Source: Polaromonas sp. (GTDB taxonomy: Bacteria > Pseudomonadota > Gammaproteobacteria > Burkholderiales > Burkholderiaceae_C). Taken from it: DNA of 6,833 nt. The DNA lies in the NCBI GenBank assembly GCA_013205645.1, contig JABMMH010000110.1, positions 1 through 6,833 on the forward strand, read 5' to 3'. The position numbers and the translations under genes are program-made. The first letter of the stretch is position 1, and each line of letters begins with the position of its first letter. Shown in pieces: positions 1-6,112 of the stretch. The notes under the pieces were generated by a model, which saw nothing but the letters and a program-made list of their open reading frames with translations, did not search any database and was not told where the DNA came from.

Positions 1-123
1 CTCGTCGACGTCGCCCATGGCGTGCACCCGCAAATGGTCTTTGGAGACGCGGGTGTTGTCGCCTAAGCCGGTGGTGCCGTTGTCGCCGGTTCGCGTCGCA
101 ATTTGGGTCAGTCGATTGGCCAT
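1..123 (-). CDS. PduO-type cob(I)alamin adenosyltransferase, N-terminal part (cut by window edge)
   Basis: Only the first 41 codons are present; the gene runs off the left edge. The ATG is at 123-121, and the peptide begins MANRLTQIATRTGDNGTTGL and continues to a GDVDE sequence at residues 37-41. The T-R-T-G-D-x-G-T-T-x-L block followed by RVSK and GDVDE is the ATP-binding N-terminus of PduO-type ATP:corrinoid adenosyltransferases (human MMAB family, usually about 180-190 residues). The family transfers the adenosyl group of ATP to cob(I)alamin to make coenzyme B12. The catalytic C-terminal half is not visible, so completeness cannot be judged. The gene is divergent from the FAD-linked oxidase, 119 bases apart. 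The ribosome site is weak (GGGAA a few bases upstream). I see no cobalamin riboswitch in the short leader, though part of one could be hard to spot by eye. The family call is strong from the motif alone. Confidence 0.93.
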   Translation of the reverse strand, partial: MANRLTQIATRTGDNGTTGLGDNTRVSKDHLRVHAMGDVDE

Positions 124-242
124 GGGTTTCCCGTCAAGTAGTTGAAAGTCTCAGCGGGCCCGTTGCCGGTGTGCGCCAAATCAATGATTATTCACGACTT
201 CAATCACCCCAGCGTAAACTGCAGAAAACGATGGAGACACAC
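124..242. promoter_or_regulatory. divergent intergenic region with a candidate plus-strand promoter
   Basis: This 119-base region separates the adenosyltransferase start (minus) from the oxidase start (plus), so it must hold the promoter of at least the oxidase. The best plus-strand sigma-70-like pair I can find is TTGCCG at 163-168 and GATTAT at 186-191, with a 17-base spacer and four matches of six in each box. This is by eye only and moderate at best. No clear operator palindrome is visible. Confidence 0.35.
233..237 (+). promoter_or_regulatory. ribosome binding site fixing the oxidase start at 243
   Basis: GGAGA lies five bases before the ATG at 243. The reading frame stays open upstream to a GTG at 171, and there is another ATG at 231, but neither is needed. 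The GTG would add residues unlike the family, and the ATG at 231 overlaps the ribosome site itself. Confidence 0.6.
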
Positions 243-1664
243 ATGAACGCACCGCTTCCAGTCCATTTGCTGCCCGAGATTCAACAACGCGAGACACCCG
301 CCGCGCTGATTGAGGCGCTCAAAGCGCGCTTTGCCGAGCGCTGTTCAACAGCGCTGGTGGTGCGCGAGCAGCATGGCCGAGACGAGTCGTCGTTTGCCTC
401 TCCGCCGCCCGCCGCCGTGGTATTTGCAGAGAGCACCACCGACGTGGCCGACGTCGTCACGCTGGCCAGTCTGCACAACGTGCCGGTCATTCCGTTTGGC
501 GTCGGCACGTCGTTGGAAGGCCATTTACTGGCGGTGCAAGGCGGCATCAGCATCGACATGGGCCGCATGAACCACGTGCTATCCATCAACGCCGAAGACC
601 TGACGGTGACGGTGCAGCCGGGCGTGACGCGCAAGCAGCTCAACGAAGCCGTCAAAAGCACGGGTTTGTTCTTCCCGATTGACCCCGGCGCCGATGCCAC
701 GCTGGGCGGCATGTGCGCGACCCGCGCCAGCGGCACCAACGCTGTGCGCTACGGCACCATGCGCGAAAACGTGCTGGCGCTGGAAGTGGTGACCGCCAGC
801 GGCGAAGTCATACGCACCGGCACACGGGCCAAGAAATCGTCGGCTGGCTATGACCTGACGCGCTTGATGGTCGGCAGCGAAGGCACGTTGGGCGTCATCA
901 CCGAAGTGACCGTCAAGCTGTACCCGCTGCCCGAAGCCATTTCGGCGGCGATCTGCTCCTTTCCAAGCATCGAAGCCGCGGTACGCACAACCATCGAGGT
1001 GATTCAGATGGGCGTGCCGATTGCGCGGGTTGAACTGATCGACGCCAATTCGGTGCGCATGGTCAACGCCCACTCCAAACTCTCGCTGCGCGAAGAACCG
1101 ATGCTGTTGATGGAGTTTCATGGCTCGCCAACAGGCGTCAAAGAACAAGCCGAGCTGGTACAAGAGTTGGCCAATGGCCACGGCGGCCATGCGTTTGAAT
1201 GGGCCAACACACCCGAAGAACGCACGCGCTTGTGGACAGCACGGCACAACGCCTACTTTGCGGCCGTGCAGTCACGCCCCGGTTGCCGGGTGATTTCAAC
1301 CGACACCTGCGTGCCGATCTCGCGTCTGGCCGACTGCCTGCTCGACTCGATCACCGAAGCTGACGCCAGTGGCATCCCTTATTTTCTGGTCGGCCATGTC
1401 GGCGACGGCAACTTTCACTTTGGCTACCTGATTGACCCAACGAAGCCCGAAGAACGTGAAGTCGCCGAGGGGCTGAACCATCAATTGGTGAGGCGTGCGC
1501 TCGAACTAGAAGGCACCTGCACCGGTGAGCACGGCGTGGGTCTGCACAAAATGGATTTCTTGGTGACCGAAACCGGCGACGGCGCAGTGAACATGATGCG
1601 CACCATCAAACGCGCGCTAGACCAGAAAAACATCATGAATCCGGGGAAGATTTTTTCGCTTTAA
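243..1664 (+). CDS. FAD-linked oxidase, D-lactate dehydrogenase (cytochrome)/GlcD type
   Basis: A 473-residue flavoprotein of the VAO/GlcD family, which oxidises 2-hydroxy acids such as D-lactate or glycolate and passes the electrons to a quinone or cytochrome. The N-terminal FAD-binding (type 4) domain shows PFGVGTSLEGH at about 84-94, the pyrophosphate-contacting stretch DPGADATLGG at about 147-156, and GSEGTLGVITEV at about 211-222. The C-terminal oxidase domain carries HVGDGNFH at about 385-392, whose histidines form the metal/substrate site in this family, and EHGVG at about 429-433, and it ends with the usual NPGKIF. Length and motif order match mitochondrial LDHD/Dld1-type enzymes. There is no signal peptide or membrane segment, so it is probably a soluble or peripheral cytoplasmic protein. 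The absence of adjacent glcE/glcF genes makes stand-alone D-lactate dehydrogenase more likely than the glycolate oxidase subunit GlcD. The exact substrate cannot be read from the sequence. Its stop lies one base from that of the convergent membrane-protein gene. Confidence 0.9.
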   Translation: MNAPLPVHLLPEIQQRETPAALIEALKARFAERCSTALVVREQHGRDESSFASPPPAAVVFAESTTDVADVVTLASLHNVPVIPFGVGTSLEGHLLAVQGGISIDMGRMNHVLSINAEDLTVTVQPGVTRKQLNEAVKSTGLFFPIDPGADATLGGMCATRASGTNAVRYGTMRENVLALEVVTASGEVIRTGTRAKKSSAGYDLTRLMVGSEGTLGVITEVTVKLYPLPEAISAAICSFPSIEAAVRTTIEVIQMGVPIARVELIDANSVRMVNAHSKLSLREEPMLLMEFHGSPTGVKEQAELVQELANGHGGHAFEWANTPEERTRLWTARHNAYFAAVQSRPGCRVISTDTCVPISRLADCLLDSITEADASGIPYFLVGHVGDGNFHFGYLIDPTKPEEREVAEGLNHQLVRRALELEGTCTGEHGVGLHKMDFLVTETGDGAVNMMRTIKRALDQKNIMNPGKIFSL

Positions 1665-1665
1665 G

Positions 1666-2208
1666 TCAGGACCACAAACGGCGCGGCATCGGTGGCGCAT
1701 GGCGGGCACTCATGGCGTTCATGAGCAGGCAGAAAATCACCAAAAATCGCAGCGCAATCAACCCGGTGACCCACTGCGTCGGTGTCTGGCTGAGGTACAC
1801 ATAAGCGTTGAAGTAATCCAACATCAAGGCTGTCACAGCGACACCCAGAACAAGCAGGGACACCCGTTCAAACTGCCAATCCTTCAAGTAACTGTAAAGG
1901 TACACGCCAGTGATCACGGTGATAAACCCTGCGCGAAACTGGAAGTAGCGGTCCAGCGTTAAATGGCTGCCACTCAGGTCAAAATTAGCAGCCGCTAGCG
2001 CCGGAAAGAAAAGTAACTTACCGGTGAACGCTACCACGACAACCAGCAAGAAAATCATGCGGTACTTGAACCAAACATCAACACCGACACCAGCCAGTGG
2101 CTGCCGTTCAGCATAAGCAACCGGCTGCTTATGGCTTCGCACCGGGCCCAACAATGTCACAAGCTCCTCCTCAGAGAGGCGAGTTTGCTTGGGAGGTTTT
2201 CGGCTCAT
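1666..2208 (-). CDS. hypothetical four-helix membrane protein
   Basis: I do not recognise this 180-residue protein. The first 45 residues are polar and charged (lysine/arginine near the start, then an acidic SEEEL patch at about 12-16). Four hydrophobic stretches follow at about 51-71, 92-108, 116-138 and 145-165, with a basic tail ending RRLWS. This looks like an inner-membrane protein with a cytoplasmic N-terminal extension. The second to fourth segments contain several tyrosines and phenylalanines (YLYSYLKDW, DYFNAYVYL). I chose the ATG at 2208; the frame is open to a TTG at 2220, but neither start has a convincing ribosome site. It lies 137 bases downstream of parB on the same strand, separated by an AT-rich leader, so it probably has its own promoter. 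Codon choice and composition resemble its neighbours, which argues that it is a real, vertically kept gene. No function is assigned; it does not resemble AtpI or known segregation proteins. Confidence 0.72.
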   Translation of the reverse strand: MSRKPPKQTRLSEEELVTLLGPVRSHKQPVAYAERQPLAGVGVDVWFKYRMIFLLVVVVAFTGKLLFFPALAAANFDLSGSHLTLDRYFQFRAGFITVITGVYLYSYLKDWQFERVSLLVLGVAVTALMLDYFNAYVYLSQTPTQWVTGLIALRFLVIFCLLMNAMSARHAPPMPRRLWS

Positions 2209-2213
2209 GGGCG

Positions 2214-2227
2214 TTTTCAAATGAAAA
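2214..2227. repeat. small inverted repeat TTTTCA-AA-TGAAAA
   Basis: The arms TTTTCA (2214-2219) and TGAAAA (2222-2227) are exact complements around an AA centre, six bases before the ATG at 2208. It could be an operator half-site pair or could simply reflect the AT-rich composition. TTTCAAAT occurs at 2215-2222 and again at 2238-2245. Confidence 0.3.
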
Positions 2228-2290
2228 AAGTTTTTGGTTTCAAATAATTACTTATTTACTACATTTTAGTGTTGTCGATTGTATTTTTTG
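2214..2290 (-). promoter_or_regulatory. AT-rich leader, likely promoter region of the membrane-protein gene
   Basis: By direct count only 16 of these 77 bases are G or C, in strong contrast to the surrounding genes. It lies directly upstream of the minus-strand membrane-protein gene and downstream of parB. Read on the minus strand it contains several -10-like hexamers (for example TAAAAT, complement of 2263-2268), but no clearly spaced -35 partner, so I cannot name a single promoter. The composition suits a promoter with UP-element-like tracts or a site for a nucleoid protein such as H-NS or IHF; that is inference. Confidence 0.4.
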
Positions 2291-2345
2291 AGGCTGCGGC
2301 TCTTAACAGCCCTGAAAACCTGCCGCCGTGAAGGCCGCTCTTGTC

Positions 2346-3281
2346 TTACTTGCCGCCGCGCAAGCGCTCAATCAGGCCATTGAGCTCATCCAGTGAGGCG
2401 AACTGAATCGCCACTTCGCCCATGTCTTCACGCCGACCGTTGCGTTTGACCTGCTTTTTCACGCGCACCTCGACCTCAGCCATGAGCAGATCAGCCAATT
2501 CTTCTTCGACACGGCGCGTGTCGCGCGACTTTTCTTTGGAGACTTTCTGTGGCTTGAGGGAGAATTCTGCGCTGAGTTTTTTGACCAGACTTTCAGCCTC
2601 GCGGACCGACATTTTTTTGGCCGCAATCTGATTCCCTGCGGTGATTTGCGTGGCGCGGTCTAGCGCCAACAGCGCCCGCGCATGACCCATATCGATGTCG
2701 CCGGCCATCAACATGACCTGCACAGGATCAGCCAAATTCAGCAGGCGCAGCAAGTTGCTGGCGGCGCTGCGTGAGCGTCCAACGGCTTGGGCAGCGAGTT
2801 CGTGAGTGAGCCCAAACTCCTTGACCAAGCGTTGTAAACCCTGGGCTTCCTCCAAAGGATTCAGGTCTTCTCGCTGGATATTTTCGATCAGCGCCATGGC
2901 TGCTGCCGACTCGTCCGGCACGTCGCGCACCAACACCGGGACGCTTTCCAGACCGGCAATTTTGGCCGCCCTGAAGCGTCGCTCGCCAGCGATGATTTCG
3001 TACTTGCCGTCGTTGGCGCCACTGGTCAAGCGCCGCACCAAAATTGGCTGCATGATGCCCTGCGCCTTGATCGACTCAGCCAGCTCATACAGCGCGCCTT
3101 CGTCCATGCGGGTACGTGGCTGGTACTGGCCCGCCACCATGTCGCTCAACCGCAGCGAAGCCGGCAAGCCGGGGCTGGTAGCCTCGCTGCCGTTTTCAAG
3201 CACGTTGGACGACTCGCTGAAGGTCGGGCCTAGCAAGGCTTGCAATCCGCGGCCTAGGCCTTTTGGTTTTTTGGTGACCAT
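2346..3281 (-). CDS. parB: chromosome partitioning protein ParB (Spo0J family)
   Basis: A 311-residue ParB. It binds parS DNA, closes as a CTP-dependent clamp and slides to build the partition complex that ParA moves. The N-terminal GLGRGLQALLG at 8-18 is the usual start of chromosomal ParB and carries the ParA-stimulating basic residues. The CTP-binding ParB/Srx domain spans about 42-145, with QPRT at 54-57, the phosphate-binding GERRFRA at 99-105 and ENIQREDLNP at 133-142. The helix-turn-helix DNA-binding domain follows at about 150-230, with a charged linker and a C-terminal dimerisation segment at about 255-311. All key motifs are intact and the length is normal. The ATG at 3281 has only a weak ribosome site (GAAAGA). 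It is separated from parA by a small hydrolase gene, 46 bases away. Its DNA targets are visible in this window, inside mnmG and rsmG. Confidence 0.97.
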   Translation of the reverse strand: MVTKKPKGLGRGLQALLGPTFSESSNVLENGSEATSPGLPASLRLSDMVAGQYQPRTRMDEGALYELAESIKAQGIMQPILVRRLTSGANDGKYEIIAGERRFRAAKIAGLESVPVLVRDVPDESAAAMALIENIQREDLNPLEEAQGLQRLVKEFGLTHELAAQAVGRSRSAASNLLRLLNLADPVQVMLMAGDIDMGHARALLALDRATQITAGNQIAAKKMSVREAESLVKKLSAEFSLKPQKVSKEKSRDTRRVEEELADLLMAEVEVRVKKQVKRNGRREDMGEVAIQFASLDELNGLIERLRGGK

Positions 3282-3327
3282 TTTTTGTCTTTCAGGTTTC
3301 TAAATATCAAAGGGCAGCGAAAGCGAC

Positions 3328-3912
3328 TCAGGCACGCAGCGGTGGCTGAAGCTGCGCTCGTAATGTTTGTAATTGGGCGTGCCCTTCGGGCCAGTCACCA
3401 AGCTGGCTGTCTGCGTTCAGATGCCCTTGCAAGCCCGCGCTCACCCAGTCAGCACCCCAAGCCTCGGCGAATTGGCACGCACGCTCTGCGCTGCAATACG
3501 GGTCGTTCTCGCTGCCTATCAAGACGCTGGCAAAGGGCAAGCGCTGCATCGCCACCGGCGACCAGCTTTTTAGCACGGGCCGCAGGGCTTCCCGCTCGGG
3601 ATCGCCCGGCGCTACCAGCAACGCCGCTTTGACGCGGTGCGTGTTTTTGGAGTGGGAGGCCCAGGCGGCAACCAACTGACAGCCAAGGCTGTGCGCCACC
3701 AGCACCACGGGCTCATCTTGCGCGCCAGTTAAAAGCACGTCTTCGAGCCGCGCAATCCAGTCGCCGCGCAAAGGCCGCAGCCAGTCGTGTTGCTCGACGC
3801 GCTGGTAACCGTGCGCGGCTTCCCAGCGGCTTTGCCAATGCGCAGGACCGCTGTTGTGCCAACCTGGCAGCAGGAGCACGGCATTCGGGTTCATGAGAGC
3901 CGCGTCCGTCAC
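3328..3912 (-). CDS. RBBP9/YdeN-family alpha/beta serine hydrolase
   Basis: A 194-residue alpha/beta hydrolase of the RBBP9/YdeN type, with small serine hydrolases of poorly known substrate. The family features visible are the N-terminal LLLPGWHNSGPAHWQSRWE at about 13-31, the nucleophile elbow HSLG with Ser75, the acid in ENDPY (Asp137), and the catalytic histidine in GHLN (His164) followed by the WPEG motif at about 174-177. The triad is complete, so it should be active; there is no signal peptide, so it is probably cytoplasmic. The GTG start at 3912 overlaps the parA stop by four bases (GTGA) and has AAGG upstream, suggesting translational coupling to parA. An ATG at 3894 (residue 7) would also give a complete domain and cannot be excluded. 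It sits between parA and parB, where partition operons normally have no other gene. Whether it has any part in segregation is unknown, and the family gives no reason to assume it. Confidence 0.88.
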   Translation of the reverse strand: MTDAALMNPNAVLLLPGWHNSGPAHWQSRWEAAHGYQRVEQHDWLRPLRGDWIARLEDVLLTGAQDEPVVLVAHSLGCQLVAAWASHSKNTHRVKAALLVAPGDPEREALRPVLKSWSPVAMQRLPFASVLIGSENDPYCSAERACQFAEAWGADWVSAGLQGHLNADSQLGDWPEGHAQLQTLRAQLQPPLRA

Positions 3913-4694
3913 ATGACCTTGATGCGTTCGACCATCTCGGCCGAAAAAGCCACAAAGGCTTGCGCACCCTTGGAGGCCGGGTCAAACACCACCCCCGGCA
4001 CGCCGTAGCTGGGGGCTTCGGCCAAGCGCACATTGCGCGGAATGACGGTATTGAACACCTTGTCGCCAAAGTGCTGCTTGAGCTGCTCGCTGACCTGCAG
4101 CTGCAGCGTGATGCGCGGGTCAAACATGACGCGCAGCAAGCCAATGATGGCGAGTTCTTTGTTCAGGTTGGCGTGTACCTGCTTGATGGTATTGACCAAA
4201 TCGGTCAGGCCTTCCAGCGCGAAATACTCACACTGCATGGGCACGATCACGCCGTGCGCGCAGCACAAGCCATTGAGCGTGAGCATGGACAGCGACGGCG
4301 GGCAGTCGATCAACACGAAGTCATATTGGCTGGCGACCTCGGCAATGGCTTGGCGCAGACGCTTTTCACGTCGCTCAACGTCGACCAGTTCAACCTCGGC
4401 ACCGGCGAGTTCCCGATTCGCGCCCAGCACGTCGTAACTGCAACCCGCATCAACCAATTTTTGGCTGGTGACGCGCGCCTCTTCAATCGTCGCCGACTCC
4501 AGCAGCACGTCGTAGACCGTGAGTTCGAGTTGCCGTTTGTCGACGCCCGAACCCATGGTGGCATTGCCTTGCGGATCCAGGTCGATCATCAGCACCCGCT
4601 GTCCGGCCTGGGCCAGACCGGCCGCCAGATTGACCGTGGTGGTGGTCTTGCCGACACCCCCCTTTTGGTTGGCGACGCAGAATATTTTGGCCAT
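3909..4694 (-). CDS. parA: chromosome partitioning ATPase ParA (Soj family)
   Basis: A 261-residue ParA/MinD-type P-loop ATPase. ATP-bound dimers coat the nucleoid, and ParB-parS complexes stimulate hydrolysis, which moves the origin. The deviant Walker A motif KGGVGKTT lies at 11-18 with the signature lysine (Lys11) and the P-loop lysine (Lys16). The A' motif LMIDLDPQGNAT lies around 35-46 (Asp38, Asp40) and Walker B FVLIDCPPS at 126-134 (Asp130). The conserved C-terminal IPRNVRLAEAPSYG is at about 218-231. There is no N-terminal helix-turn-helix extension, so this is the short chromosomal (Soj) type and not a plasmid type Ia ParA. The ATG at 4694 is the standard family start, although no good ribosome site is seen upstream. 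Its stop overlaps the hydrolase start by four bases. The gap to the upstream exporter gene is 62 bases and holds a short direct repeat. Confidence 0.97.
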   Translation of the reverse strand: MAKIFCVANQKGGVGKTTTTVNLAAGLAQAGQRVLMIDLDPQGNATMGSGVDKRQLELTVYDVLLESATIEEARVTSQKLVDAGCSYDVLGANRELAGAEVELVDVERREKRLRQAIAEVASQYDFVLIDCPPSLSMLTLNGLCCAHGVIVPMQCEYFALEGLTDLVNTIKQVHANLNKELAIIGLLRVMFDPRITLQLQVSEQLKQHFGDKVFNTVIPRNVRLAEAPSYGVPGVVFDPASKGAQAFVAFSAEMVERIKVM

Positions 4695-4704
4695 AGAGGT
4701 GATT

Positions 4705-4731
4705 ACGCTTGAAAAAGGAGACGCTTGAAAA
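4705..4731. repeat. 11-base direct repeat in the parA leader
   Basis: ACGCTTGAAAA occurs exactly at 4705-4715 and 4721-4731, a 16-base period, beginning about ten bases upstream of the parA ATG. On the coding strand it reads TTTTCAAGCGT twice. Tandem sites this close to a start could bind a repressor or result from a local duplication. It bears no resemblance to parS. Function is unknown. Confidence 0.5.
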
Positions 4732-4756
4732 CCAAGAAGGCGCGGAGCATCAGCAC

Positions 4757-5383
4757 TCAGCGGGACAAGGCCAGCTTGAGGCCAAAACCAATCAAAAACA
4801 CACCGGCTGCTTTTTCAAGCGCAGATGTGATGCGGGGGTTGGCGCGCAAGCGCGCAGCCAAAAAATAGGTCAGCAACACAGCGCCCAGACCGTACGCAAA
4901 GGTCAACACGGCAATGGTCCCAGCCATCACACCAAAGGTGGTGAGACCTTGGTACTTATGTGGGTCGACAAACAACGGAAAGAAGGCCATGTAAAAAACG
5001 ATGGCCTTGGGGTTCAGCACGGTGATGAGCATGCTTTGGCGAAAGTAGTGGCCTGTTTTCATTTTAAGAATCGGCGCGTCGCCAGGTTTCGCCAGCAGCA
5101 TCTTGGCACCCAGCCAAGCCAGGTAAGCCGCCCCAACCCACTGCACCAAATGAAACGCCGCAGGGTACGTGGCCAGCAATGCAGATACCCCCGCCACCGC
5201 AGCCCACAGCAACACTTGATCGCCGGCCATCACGCCGAAGGTGGCACCCATGCCGCCAGCCAAGCCGCCCTTGCCGGTCGAGGTGATCAAGGCCAGATTG
5301 CCCGGTCCAGGAATAGCCAGAAAAACGACAACGGCGATGACGAAAGCGCCGTAATCGGCTACACCGGCGAAAGAGCCCAGCAT
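4757..5383 (-). CDS. LysE/RhtB-family amino-acid exporter
   Basis: A 208-residue inner-membrane protein of the LysE/RhtB superfamily, which exports amino acids or related metabolites driven by proton motive force. The first helix carries the hallmark IPGPGN at about 24-29. The middle segment has LNPKAIVFYMAFFPLFV at about 123-139, the conserved loop-plus-helix of the RhtB branch. Hydrophobic stretches at about 10-30, 40-62, 70-97, 120-140, 146-175 and 188-205 fit the usual six segments. Length is typical. The ATG at 5383 has a good ribosome site, AAGGA at 5394-5390, six bases away. It lies 51 bases after rsmG and 62 before parA on the same strand and may be read in the same transcript. The substrate (threonine, homoserine, leucine and others in this family) cannot be predicted. 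Confidence 0.9.
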   Translation of the reverse strand: MLGSFAGVADYGAFVIAVVVFLAIPGPGNLALITSTGKGGLAGGMGATFGVMAGDQVLLWAAVAGVSALLATYPAAFHLVQWVGAAYLAWLGAKMLLAKPGDAPILKMKTGHYFRQSMLITVLNPKAIVFYMAFFPLFVDPHKYQGLTTFGVMAGTIAVLTFAYGLGAVLLTYFLAARLRANPRITSALEKAAGVFLIGFGLKLALSR

Positions 5384-5434
5384 GGAGTGTCCTTGAATTG
5401 AGGTGTGAGTTTACGACAGCGGCAGGACTTACTT

Positions 5435-6112
5435 CTATACAGCGGCTGACGACGACCTTAACCAGACGATGCAACGGTCTGCATCCAAGCCCGGAACCAC
5501 CAACTGTTCCACGTGAAACACTGATACCCCGGCAGGCAACACAGACAACTCATCCGCAGGGTGCTTGCCTTTCAAGGCCATCCAAACACCGCCTTGGGCC
5601 AGGGCCTTGGCCGACCACGCAGTGAAGTCGGCCAAAGAGGCGAAGGCACGAGAACAAATCACATCAAAGGGCACGGCGATGTTTTCGACGCGCGAATGCA
5701 AGCCCATCAAGTTGGTCAAGCCCAAAGACAGAGCCGCCTGCTTGATGAAGGCCGCTTTCTTGCCAACGGTATCAACACAGGTCACCGACAAAATCGGGCA
5801 ACAAATAGCAAACACAACGCCAGGCAGACCCGCACCAGAACCCACGTCTAGCAGCTTGGCGCCATCCCCTTCTCTGCTTAGCAGACCGCCACTCAACAAG
5901 TGTTTTTGCAGCGGCGGGACTGCAGCTAGACTGTCCAGCAGATGGTGCGTGAGCATTTCAGCTGGATCTCGCACGGCGGTGAGGTTGTAGACCTTGGTCC
6001 ATTTGCCGATCAAGTCTTGGTAATCCAACAGTTGACCGATTTGTAAATTCGACAAATCCAAGGCCAAGGATTTCAGCCCAGCGCGCAGTGCCGCCTCCCT
6101 CTCAACCATCAT
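5435..6112 (-). CDS. rsmG: 16S rRNA (guanine527-N7)-methyltransferase RsmG (GidB)
   Basis: A 225-residue class I SAM-dependent methyltransferase that puts the N7 methyl on G527 of 16S rRNA, in the 530 loop of the decoding site. Loss of this mark gives low-level streptomycin resistance in several bacteria. The RsmG features are KVYNLTAVRDPAEMLTHHLL at about 40-59, the SAM-binding LLDVGSGAGLPG at 87-98, the second-strand acidic residue in VTCVDTV at about 110-116 (Asp114), and CSRAFASL at 153-160 before a KG at 181-182. The ATG at 6112 overlaps the mnmG stop (ATGA, four bases) and has AAGG upstream, indicating coupled translation; a second ATG follows immediately. The mnmG-rsmG pairing is common in bacteria, often beside oriC. 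Near the 3' end, codons 198-203 contain a parS-like palindrome. Confidence 0.97.
   Translation of the reverse strand: MMVEREAALRAGLKSLALDLSNLQIGQLLDYQDLIGKWTKVYNLTAVRDPAEMLTHHLLDSLAAVPPLQKHLLSGGLLSREGDGAKLLDVGSGAGLPGVVFAICCPILSVTCVDTVGKKAAFIKQAALSLGLTNLMGLHSRVENIAVPFDVICSRAFASLADFTAWSAKALAQGGVWMALKGKHPADELSVLPAGVSVFHVEQLVVPGLDADRCIVWLRSSSAAV
5505..5520. promoter_or_regulatory. parS: parS site 1 (one change from perfect), inside rsmG
   Basis: TGTTCCACGTGAAACA, one base different from the perfect palindrome TGTTTCACGTGAAACA. Variation at this fifth position is tolerated in the Bacillus subtilis parS consensus (TGTTNCACGTGAAACA), so it is probably functional. In rsmG it is read as part of VFHVEQ (residues 198-203). 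Confidence 0.85.

Noticed and set aside
171..242. Upstream extension of the oxidase to a GTG at 171
   Set aside because: The added residues have no family counterpart, and the ATG at 243 has a good ribosome site. The extension would also cover the probable promoter.
124..242. Possible cobalamin riboswitch ahead of the adenosyltransferase
   Set aside because: The leader is too short for a full B12 aptamer plus promoter, and I see no B12-box-like sequence.
570..580. CACGTG at about 573 in the oxidase gene as a further parS
   Set aside because: Only the central six bases match; the flanks (AAC...CTA) do not follow the TGTTT/AAACA arms.
579..1247. 222-codon minus-strand frame opposite the FAD oxidase
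   Set aside because: The composition is biased, there is no domain, and the oxidase on the plus strand has all its family motifs.
2292..2311. Hairpin GGCTG...CAGCC after parB as a terminator
   Set aside because: The stem is only five bases with a ten-base loop, and neither strand has a T-run following it; on the minus strand it is followed by As.
3960..4712. 250-codon open frame on the plus strand opposite parA
   Set aside because: It mirrors parA, whose motifs are all intact on the other strand. Its composition (histidine/arginine/glutamine-rich, no domain) is that of a shadow frame in GC-rich DNA.
4709..5401. 230-codon open frame on the plus strand opposite the exporter gene
   Set aside because: It is very rich in glutamine, histidine and arginine with no recognisable domain, and it lies wholly over a clear LysE/RhtB gene. 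It is a shadow.
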